A stretch of 5,264 nucleotides of DNA from Candidatus Cloacimonadota bacterium (GTDB lineage Bacteria; Cloacimonadota; Cloacimonadia; Cloacimonadales; TCS61), in contig JAUVKM010000174.1 in the NCBI GenBank assembly GCA_030596265.1, positions 1-5,264 of the forward strand, written 5' to 3'. The notes below the pieces were generated by a model, which saw only the letters and a list, made by a program, of their open reading frames with translations, did no database searches and was not told the origin of the DNA. Made by a program: the position numbers and the translations under genes. Positions within the stretch are counted from its first letter, which is position 1. The number at the start of each line of letters is the position of its first letter. Shown here piece by piece: positions 1-5,030 of this stretch.

Positions 1-282
1 AGAATTTAAACCGCTGAAAGCAAGTTCATCTACCACATAACCATCATCAGTACCACCGGGATTTCCGCTCCAGGTAGTCCAGTCGTCAGATTGCAATGCC
101 AGGTATTCTCCAGCAGAATAGGATTCCATATCATCCAACCAGTAAATGCCACTACTCGCAGGTTCAGTCCATGATATAGTACCGGTTACCTCGTCTACAG
201 CTACATCTTGTGGGGGATTAAAAGCAAATGTCCAACTTACCGTGAATATTAATACTAATAAAAAAATTATTCCCTTTTTCAT
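1..282 (-). CDS. Secreted protein, N-terminal 94 residues (cut by window edge)
   Basis: This frame is open from ATG at 282 to the window edge, so only the N-terminus is visible. Residues 1-20 (MKKGIIFLLVLIFTVSWTFA) form a typical Sec signal peptide, with cleavage likely after TFA, so the protein is exported. Residues 22-41 (NPPQDVAVDEVTGTISWTEP) look like the first strands of an Fn3-like domain. From about residue 50, DDMESYSAGEYLALQ, then WTTWSGNPGGTDDGYV, resembles the start of the lectin/MAM-like jelly-roll domains found in secreted multidomain proteins of Bacteroidetes and relatives. AAGGAG at 294-289 lies 6 nt before the ATG and supports this start. It follows another exported protein on the same strand but is separated by a terminator, so it is probably transcribed independently. 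A C-terminal sorting domain would be expected but is outside the window. Its function is unknown; adhesion or glycan binding is only a guess. Confidence 0.85.
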   Translation of the reverse strand, partial: MKKGIIFLLVLIFTVSWTFAFNPPQDVAVDEVTGTISWTEPASSGIYWLDDMESYSAGEYLALQSDDWTTWSGNPGGTDDGYVVDELAFSGLNS

Positions 283-527
283 AAAAATCTCCTTATAGTT
301 TTGTTAACGATTAAAATCCTCAAATTCGATATTAATGGTTTGGAATAAAAATACTTAAGATTTGATAGTAATATTTCAATTTAGTCTCCGAAATTAATAA
401 TCCTTTTTTTCATTTAAGATCCACATACAAATTTAATCTAAGAAAACAATAATTATCTACTCTTCCCTAACAACGTCATCCATTGATTTTCAAACTGAAT
501 CTGTCAAATGATTTACCAAATATTTTA
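283..527. other. AT-rich non-coding leader upstream of the partial secreted gene
   Basis: No credible gene is present here on either strand. The stretch should hold the promoter for the secreted gene that starts at 282, but I cannot choose a convincing -35/-10 pair in such AT-rich sequence. The only structured element seen is a degenerate copy of the CGGAG hairpin at 376-398. The rest is low-complexity A/T sequence. Confidence 0.5.
376..398 (-). repeat. Degenerate CGGAG hairpin, outlying copy
   Basis: Read on the minus strand this is ATTAATTTCGGAG followed by ACTAAATTGA. It shares the ATTAATT arm and CGGAGA core with the hairpins at 582-600 and 637-655. The arms TTAATTT and AAATTGA can pair over 7 positions with one G-T pair. 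The core is on the opposite strand from the three tandem copies, which suggests an inverted relic of the same family. In sequence this AT-rich, part of the similarity could be chance. Confidence 0.4.
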
Positions 528-656
528 GTCAATTGGGAAAATTAATCCTTAGATTCTGAAAAAAACTAGCATACCTTATTGATTAATTCGGAGAATTAAT
601 CCTTAGATTTTCAAAAAAGGTTAACATCCCTTGTCGGTCAATTCGGAGAATTGACC
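528..656 (+). repeat. Tandem 54/55-bp repeat carrying three CGGAG-type hairpins
   Basis: Three palindromes start at 528, 582 and 637, a spacing of 54 and 55 bp. The second (582-600, ATTAATTCGGAGAATTAAT) and third (637-655, GTCAATTCGGAGAATTGAC) are perfect 8-bp stems around GGA. One further G-C pair (581/601 and 636/656) extends each stem to 9 bp. The first (528-546, GTCAATTGGGAAAATTAAT) is decayed, with mismatches. The spacers after copies 1 and 2 also match: both begin CCTTAGATT and continue through an A-run to a CAT.CC(T) segment. The third copy abuts the T-run of the terminator at 661-691. The array lies downstream of one secreted gene and upstream of another and has no coding potential. 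It resembles REP-like palindromic units; its function is unknown. Confidence 0.75.
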
Positions 657-660
657 CTAC

Positions 661-691
661 AAAAAAAAGCCCCTCAGCTTATACTGAAGGG
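661..691 (-). terminator. Rho-independent terminator of the 827-residue secreted protein gene
   Basis: Read on the minus strand, CCCTTCAG (691-684), loop TATAAG, and CTGAGGGG (677-670) form an 8-bp stem with one G-T pair. It is followed by C and a run of eight T (668-661). This is a textbook intrinsic terminator in the right orientation, 82 bp past the stop codon at 775-773. Without the 60-bp duplication/insertion at 714-787 it would lie only about 20 bp past the stop. Confidence 0.9.
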
Positions 692-693
692 TT

Positions 694-714
694 AATTGCT
701 AACTGCTAATTGCT
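694..714. repeat. Short heptad repeat, three units
   Basis: AATTGCT, AACTGCT and AATTGCT follow each other directly, three 7-bp units with one base difference. They sit between the terminator stem and the 14-bp direct repeat at 714-727. A longer 7-bp periodic array, with a different unit, fills the gap at 4971-5026. Confidence 0.6.
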
Positions 715-787
715 ATTTCATAAGGATAGGAAAAGTTGCCCCTTCCAATTACATGGTCGGGGCTAAATTCCCTTATTTCATAAGGAT
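714..787. mobile_element. 46-bp palindromic element flanked by exact 14-bp direct repeats
   Basis: TATTTCATAAGGAT occurs at 714-727 and again at 774-787, 60 bp apart. The bases either side of the two copies differ. The 46 bp between them (728-773) are one imperfect inverted repeat over their whole length: 19-nt arms (728-746 and 755-773) around an 8-nt loop, with 13 of 19 positions paired. The paired positions include GCCCC/GGGGC at 738-742 and 759-763, and AGG/CCT at the outer ends. The layout looks like insertion of a tiny hairpin element with target-site duplication. No transposase is encoded nearby, so it would have to be moved in trans. Replication slippage copying a gene end, or chance, are alternatives. 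Confidence 0.55.
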
Positions 788-3256
788 CATTTTCTTAATG
801 CTGCTATAGTTTTGCGCTTTCATTTTATAGAAGTACACACCACTAGCTACAGATTTGTTAGAATTATCTCTACCTTTCCAAGTTACTATGTGATCACCTG
901 TTTCTATTACTTCATTCACAAGTGATTTAACAAGCTGACCTCTTAAGTTGTATACTTCAAGTGTTACATTGCCTGCATCTTTAATTGAGTAAGCAATAGT
1001 AGTGACCGGATTAAATGGATTTGGATAATTACCATTAAGCTTTGTAGCTGCTAGAATAATTTCATCTCCATCTGTAACAAGTGAAAAATCAACTCCAGTT
1101 GTAGCATTGCTTTCTGTAACAAGTACATCTTCAATTATTTCTGTGTCATAACCGTCAAGAGAAGCTGTAACATCATAAGTTCCAGGATCCAGTTCAATGG
1201 AATAAGTTCCGTTTGCAAGTGGATTTACAATTACTCCACCTGCCTCAACTTCTACATCCTCGACATCGCCTGCACCATCTGCAATTACTACTGTACCTTC
1301 AATGTATCCAGGGTCTGCAGGTATTCCAGTACCATAAACACCTACGTTATCAATTGTCCACCACCAGTCCCAACCAGGCTGTACAGAATGGAAACGAATA
1401 TTAACACTTGAATGACCTACAACAAATGCCGTGATATCGATAATCTCGTGAGTAGCTGTTACATCTACACCAGAAAACGTTAAAACATTATCCCAGGTTG
1501 TACCATCAGTTGTAACATCTACATAACAATAATCATCAGCATCAATAGCATTGAAATCATTATCAAACTGAAGATTAACTGTTGTATAGTTAGTGAGATC
1601 TAAAGTTGTTACAAGCTCTATAGTACAATCTGTAGTAGTACCGCTACCTGCTGCATCTGAGTCTGCAGAGCAAACATTACCGGAAGATGTTGGAGGCATA
1701 TTATAATTATTTGGAAATGGTGGAGAATAAACAATCCATGATCCTGCACCACTATTAATAATAGAGTTCCAGTTTCCTAAACCTGCTTCAAAATCATCAA
1801 AGAATATTTCATCCCCTGCTCCTATCATAACGGTATTTGAAGTTGCACTTCCTCCATCTCCAATTGAGTTGTATACAGTAACTGTGTAATCATAATAATC
1901 TGCACCAGGAATTGTAATGTCTGTATAATGATCATTTTCACCTGTAATCTCAAATACAACACCATCACTTCTTACAATGTGGTATCCAAGAATTGGATTA
2001 TTGAAAGCACCACCATTAAGGCCGACTGTAGGATTTACCCAGGTTAGATAACCATTACCGCTCTGTTCTTCCAATAATAGATCTTCAACAGCGGCAGGAA
2101 CATCTTCACCAACCCAAGTCACATAAGAAGCTGCAGGACTCTCACCAGCTGAGTTATAAGCTGTTACACCATAATTATACAAACCGGAAGCTGTAGGTGC
2201 GTCTGTATAATTATCAGGATCTCCAATACCGGGATTAGAATTTGTATAAATTAAATCTCCATCACGATAAACTCTTGTTTCAAGTAATTCAGTTAGTGGA
2301 TCTCCGCCAAAAGTAAGATCAGGATTAACCCATGTAAGTTCACAACTAAGAGCACCGCCAGCATCTGGTGTTACAACAAGATCACTTGGAGCGGCAGGTG
2401 CCTCAGGACATGCAGAAGCAATAGTTGAAACAAGAACGGCATGTTGCTGTCCACCCATATCTGCTATCTGAGTTAAAGCACCAGTACTAAGGTTATATGT
2501 ACCAAGTATATATGCTCCACCGCAACTAATTGTATATAGTTGGTTAGTTATATAATCATAAGTAACATCCTGACCGTAATTAAGGTTATAACCAATTGAG
2601 CCAATTAATGTAGAAATACCTGTTGCAGGATCTACCTGGTATAAGTTATCATCGTCAATTGAGGGTGTATAGAGGTAACCATCATCAGCAAAATCCATTG
2701 CAATAACCATTCCTGTACCAATACCTATTTCAGTAGCTACTAATGTATTTAAATCTAATGTACAGAAATGGGGAGCATTGCCTCCATCTAATATAACAAT
2801 ATACATAGTAGAAGTATCCCATTTATAAGCTAAACCTGTTGGTGTTCCTGCAACACCACTAATTGTACCCAAGGCAGTAGTTAATCCATCATCCGGGTTT
2901 ACTTCCACAAATGATAAATCACTATATACTCTATAAATGGAAGTTCCGTCATATTCTTCAGCCATCGGAAATGGGTCTGAACCAATTGACCCGGTTGGTG
3001 TAAGAGCTCCAGTAGCTAAATCTACTGCATTGTAAGTAGAACCAGTAGTGTTCCCCGTATAAACATCATAATTATACCTTGATGGATCATTGTTTGGATC
3101 TAAGGTAAAATTGTTTTTGAGTATGGCATTACTATTAGATTGAGGTGCTCTTCCGAGTTGATTAATATTTGCAACTTCAAGATCGATTTTCGTCTCATTT
3201 GCAAACATTGCAACACTTAGAATTAATAATAAAACGACTACACTAATTTTTTTCAT
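773..3256 (-). CDS. Large secreted multidomain protein with C-terminal sorting (FlgD-like) domain, 827 aa
   Basis: The protein is exported and probably attached to the cell surface; its substrate or ligand is unknown. Residues 1-20 are a Sec signal peptide. Residues 60-280 hold repeated blade-like segments of the type YxVDxxTGxxTxIG (for example LYQVDPATGISTLIGSIG, residues 205-222), suggesting a YncE/WD40-like propeller. Two Fn3-like domains follow at about 287-380 and 386-477, each with a TWVNP strand. Residues 484-643 look like a MAM-type jelly-roll, from FFDDFEAGLGNW to WWWTIDNVGVYG. Residues 650-726 resemble a carboxypeptidase-regulatory-like domain (IEGTVV, then LDPGTYDVTASLDGY). The last 90 residues form the sorting/FlgD-like module: NGNYPNPFNPVTTIAYSI, VYNLRGQLV, SGVYFYKM, KKMILMK. 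This tail suggests type IX secretion or a similar route, which is inference. AGGAG at 3266-3262, 5 nt before the ATG, supports the start. A terminator follows at 691-661. The stop codon is split by a small palindromic element. Confidence 0.93.
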   Translation of the reverse strand: MKKISVVVLLLILSVAMFANETKIDLEVANINQLGRAPQSNSNAILKNNFTLDPNNDPSRYNYDVYTGNTTGSTYNAVDLATGALTPTGSIGSDPFPMAEEYDGTSIYRVYSDLSFVEVNPDDGLTTALGTISGVAGTPTGLAYKWDTSTMYIVILDGGNAPHFCTLDLNTLVATEIGIGTGMVIAMDFADDGYLYTPSIDDDNLYQVDPATGISTLIGSIGYNLNYGQDVTYDYITNQLYTISCGGAYILGTYNLSTGALTQIADMGGQQHAVLVSTIASACPEAPAAPSDLVVTPDAGGALSCELTWVNPDLTFGGDPLTELLETRVYRDGDLIYTNSNPGIGDPDNYTDAPTASGLYNYGVTAYNSAGESPAASYVTWVGEDVPAAVEDLLLEEQSGNGYLTWVNPTVGLNGGAFNNPILGYHIVRSDGVVFEITGENDHYTDITIPGADYYDYTVTVYNSIGDGGSATSNTVMIGAGDEIFFDDFEAGLGNWNSIINSGAGSWIVYSPPFPNNYNMPPTSSGNVCSADSDAAGSGTTTDCTIELVTTLDLTNYTTVNLQFDNDFNAIDADDYCYVDVTTDGTTWDNVLTFSGVDVTATHEIIDITAFVVGHSSVNIRFHSVQPGWDWWWTIDNVGVYGTGIPADPGYIEGTVVIADGAGDVEDVEVEAGGVIVNPLANGTYSIELDPGTYDVTASLDGYDTEIIEDVLVTESNATTGVDFSLVTDGDEIILAATKLNGNYPNPFNPVTTIAYSIKDAGNVTLEVYNLRGQLVKSLVNEVIETGDHIVTWKGRDNSNKSVASGVYFYKMKAQNYSSIKKMILMK

Positions 3257-3282
3257 TTTTTCTCCTCAATTAAAATTTAAAT

Positions 3283-3298
3283 GTTTAATTAATTAAAC
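3283..3298. promoter_or_regulatory. Perfect 16-bp palindrome in the 5' leader of the 827-residue gene
   Basis: GTTTAATTAATTAAAC is perfectly self-complementary. It lies between the candidate -10 (3314-3309) and the ribosome binding site (3266-3262), a position where a repressor could bind. The surrounding DNA is very AT-rich, so coincidence is possible. No regulator gene is visible nearby. Confidence 0.3.
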
Positions 3299-3308
3299 TT
3301 TCAAAAAC

Positions 3309-3336
3309 CCTATAATAACGATATTAAAAATTGCAA
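3309..3336 (-). promoter_or_regulatory. Candidate promoter of the 827-residue gene
   Basis: On the minus strand, TTGCAA (3336-3331) and TATAGG (3314-3309) are separated by 16 bp and lie about 53 bp before the start codon. The -35 matches 4 of 6 bases of the sigma-70 consensus. Bacteroidetes-type promoters use a different consensus, and the lineage is uncertain, so this is a weak call. Confidence 0.3.
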
Positions 3337-3483
3337 TAATAAATAACCTAAATTTTTGAAATTTACATATCAATAATTCATTTCACTAATTGATCATAAA
3401 AACATTTTTTTTCATTTGTCATTTAGGTAAACTGAGTTACTTTTTGTCAAATCCTTTCCTTAAAAAAATCAAAATTAATAGTT

Positions 3484-3777
3484 TTAAAGACCGTCACTTT
3501 CTTTGAAAATAAATATTTCTTCACCTTCTTTTTGCATTCCAAGCTCTCTAGCTTTTTTTTCCCATACGCTTTTATCACTTTCCAGTTTTTTATTTTCTAG
3601 TTTAAGCTGTTCATTTTCTTTTTTCATATCCTCAATATCATGTTGAAGGAGTGCCAACTTATTTTTAATATTAAGTGTTTTATAAAAACTGGCACTATCA
3701 AAAAACAAGATGTATGATATTAGCAGAATTATTATGATATATACAAATGATTTTTTGGAAAATTTAATTTTATTCAT
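3484..3777 (-). CDS. ftsB: Septum formation initiator family protein (FtsB/DivIC type), 97 aa
   Basis: This is a small bitopic membrane protein of the divisome. In the known family, FtsB or DivIC joins FtsL and FtsQ or DivIB to activate septal peptidoglycan synthesis. Residues 1-10 are basic and probably cytoplasmic. Residues 11-26 (FVYIIIILLISYILFF) form one membrane segment. Residues 33-70 are a charged coiled coil (DIEDMKKENEQLKLENKKLE). The family's C-terminal signature follows at 73-89: EKKARELGMQKEGEEIF. The length of 97 residues is normal for the family. The sequence cannot separate FtsB from DivIC, so the symbol is a family-level label. It lies 76 bp after the DUF362 gene with no terminator between them, so it may be co-transcribed, although a TATAAT box in the gap could give it its own promoter. 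The start is not fully settled because the strong ribosome binding site is far from the ATG. I see no clear terminator after it. Confidence 0.85.
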   Translation of the reverse strand: MNKIKFSKKSFVYIIIILLISYILFFDSASFYKTLNIKNKLALLQHDIEDMKKENEQLKLENKKLESDKSVWEKKARELGMQKEGEEIFIFKESDGL

Positions 3778-3786
3778 ATTTGATTT

Positions 3787-3804
3787 TATGTTCCCCTCCT
3801 TCTT
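3787..3804 (-). promoter_or_regulatory. Strong but oddly spaced ribosome binding site of the FtsB/DivIC-type gene
   Basis: On the minus strand AAGAAGGAGGGG (3804-3793) contains a full AGGAGG core, but 17 nt separate the core from the ATG at 3777-3775. An in-frame ATA codon at 3789-3787 lies exactly 5 nt after the core, with no ATG, GTG or TTG at that distance. Use of ATA would add four residues (I/M-K-S-N) to the N-terminus. Either the spacing is unusually long or a rare start codon is used. I kept the ATG. Confidence 0.45.
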
Positions 3805-3830
3805 ACTTTGCAGTTTTAAGAAAAGCCAAA

Positions 3831-3836
3831 ATTATA
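3831..3836 (-). promoter_or_regulatory. Possible -10 box for the FtsB/DivIC-type gene
   Basis: A consensus TATAAT on the minus strand lies in the gap after the DUF362 stop codon, about 55 bp before the septum gene start. No good -35 is present at 16-18 bp. It could give the septum gene some expression independent of the genes upstream, but a lone hexamer in AT-rich DNA is weak evidence. Confidence 0.2.
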
Positions 3837-3853
3837 TGCAAGAAAAAATCAAA

Positions 3854-4966
3854 TTATTTTATGATAAATTTTGCGAGAAAGCTCTTATGAACATAAATTG
3901 CCTGGTACGGGCACATCTCATGACAGCACATACATTTTATGCATTTATCATAATTGATTGTAGGATGAGCATCTCCTTCTTTTAGCTCCATCACCTGCAT
4001 AGGACAACTCTCTACACATATATTACACTTCCTGCATTTATCATTGAAATCGGGATAATATGTAAAATGTTTCTTGAATACATCTTTTAATATCTTCGGT
4101 GAATAAGCTAAAATTTTTATATATAATCCAATTTTCTTTATTTTAACTTTGTGGAATTTGAAATTTTGCCATTTATCTGGAATTTTAATTTCAGATGTTT
4201 CCAGATTATCTAATTCCAAAGAAGGTAAGATATATTCCAACTTATCAGGTTGGAATCCCATCATGCTTGAAGCTACAAAGTCGAGTGCAGAAGCAGATTT
4301 ACTGGCAAACATCACTCCAAAATTTCTGGGATCTCCTGCAGAAGGTCCCTCTCCTTCCATTCCTACAATTCCATCCATTATATTTATAGCAATCCTATCT
4401 TTTACAAGTGAATATAATCCTGAAATAACTTTTGCAAATTGAGTATGATCGGGATATTCTTTGTGATAATCGGATTTTTTTAGACCCGGAATTAGACCAT
4501 ACAGATTTTTAACAGCTCCAGTATATGACATTAAACTGTGTGTTTTGTATTTACAAAGATTAATCACAGCATCAACTTCCCAGATATATTTTGTAATTGG
4601 AAATTCGATAGTATCTGTTTTCTTTTTAATTATTCCACCGGTTTTGAAGTTTACTAACGGAATATTGTGTTTTTCTGCTAATTGTTTCATGCCTGTTCGT
4701 TCCCAAACAAGTTTAACGGATGTGGAACCTCCGGGACTATCTCCTAATATAGTATCTTTCCCAATATTTTTTAAGTAAGTAATTACTGCATCAACAACTA
4801 TCGGATTTGTGGTTACAGCTTTTTCAGGTGGAAATGCACCGAGAAGATTTGGTTTTAGCAAAATTTTTTGCTTATCTTTAAGAATTTCTTCAAGCTGCAG
4901 TTTTTCAATAAATTGATAGATCTTATCAAAATCATAGCTCTCAATTTTCTCAATATGAACTTTCAT
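3854..4966 (-). CDS. DUF362 domain protein with two C-terminal [4Fe-4S] ferredoxin motifs, 370 aa
   Basis: This is probably a cytoplasmic iron-sulfur protein of the uncharacterised DUF362 family; I cannot assign a reaction or partner. Residues about 33-245 carry the family's features: ILLKPNLLG (35-43), TTNPIVVDAVITYLKNIG (52-69), LGDSPGG (74-80), DAVINLCKYKTHSLMSYTGAVKNLYG (132-157), and IMDGIVGMEGEGPSAGDPR (196-214). After a basic linker (about 262-305), two CxxCxxCxxxCP motifs each could bind a [4Fe-4S] cluster. The first uses Cys311, 314, 317 and 321; the second uses Cys342, 345, 348 and 352, with an extra Cys347. No signal peptide or membrane segment is seen. The fused DUF362-ferredoxin layout is common in anaerobes and suggests electron transfer or a redox-linked reaction, which is inference. 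GAGG at 4974-4971, 4 nt before the ATG, supports the start. The gene follows the oxidoreductase by 64 bp with no terminator, so the two may share a transcript. Confidence 0.92.
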   Translation of the reverse strand: MKVHIEKIESYDFDKIYQFIEKLQLEEILKDKQKILLKPNLLGAFPPEKAVTTNPIVVDAVITYLKNIGKDTILGDSPGGSTSVKLVWERTGMKQLAEKHNIPLVNFKTGGIIKKKTDTIEFPITKYIWEVDAVINLCKYKTHSLMSYTGAVKNLYGLIPGLKKSDYHKEYPDHTQFAKVISGLYSLVKDRIAINIMDGIVGMEGEGPSAGDPRNFGVMFASKSASALDFVASSMMGFQPDKLEYILPSLELDNLETSEIKIPDKWQNFKFHKVKIKKIGLYIKILAYSPKILKDVFKKHFTYYPDFNDKCRKCNICVESCPMQVMELKEGDAHPTINYDKCIKCMCCHEMCPYQAIYVHKSFLAKFIIK

Positions 4967-4970
4967 TTAT

Positions 4971-5026
4971 CCTCAACCTAAAACCTAGCACCTAACACCC
5001 AACACCAAAAACCTAACACCAAAAAC
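4971..5026. repeat. Degenerate heptad repeat array, eight 7-bp units
   Basis: From 4971 the sequence reads in eight consecutive 7-bp units: CCTCAAC, CTAAAAC, CTAGCAC, CTAACAC, CCAACAC, CAAAAAC, CTAACAC, CAAAAAC. All end in AC, and the common form is CTAACAC (GTGTTAG on the minus strand). The array fills nearly the whole 64-bp gap between the oxidoreductase stop codon and the DUF362 start. The last unit in the direction of transcription, GTTGAGG, contains the GAGG that serves as ribosome binding site. Strand composition is strongly skewed: the plus strand is nearly free of G and T. It resembles the short heptanucleotide tandem repeats known from cyanobacterial intergenic DNA. I see no terminator in it. 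Confidence 0.8.
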
Positions 5027-5030
5027 CCCA

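Noticed and set aside
528..656. CRISPR array
   Set aside because: Only three palindromic copies, one decayed; the spacers resemble each other instead of being unique, and no cas gene is present.
714..760. Remnant of a second gene end, because 727-713 reads I-L-M-K-stop on the minus strand
   Set aside because: Upstream of this there is only a short open stretch (L-E-G-A-T-F-P) before another stop, with no similarity to the sorting domain. Duplication by insertion explains it better.
1213..1404. Open frame on the plus strand inside the secreted protein gene
   Set aside because: It is antisense to a well-supported 827-residue protein, rich in Leu/Gln/His as expected from the reverse of low-complexity Asp/Val/Gly-rich coding sequence, and has no family resemblance.
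3428..3445. Hairpin GTAAAC-TGA-GTTAC followed by five T on the plus strand as a terminator
   Set aside because: It would act on plus-strand transcripts, and no plus-strand gene is present. The stem is only 5 bp with a bulge and is AT-rich.
3424..3450. TTGACA (minus strand, 3450-3445) with TACCTA 15 bp downstream as a promoter for the 827-residue gene
   Set aside because: The -35 is perfect, but the spacer is short and the -10 poor, and it lies about 170 bp before the start. The nearer pair at 3336-3309 was preferred, though neither is certain.
3710..3985. Open frame on the plus strand across the gap between the septum and DUF362 genes
   Set aside because: It overlaps the ends of both genes in antisense, looks like a by-product of AT-rich sequence, and has no supporting motif.
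4149..4778. Three open frames on the plus strand (4149-4442, 4195-4389, 4545-4778)
   Set aside because: All lie antisense within the DUF362 coding region, which has clear family motifs throughout. None shows recognisable domains.
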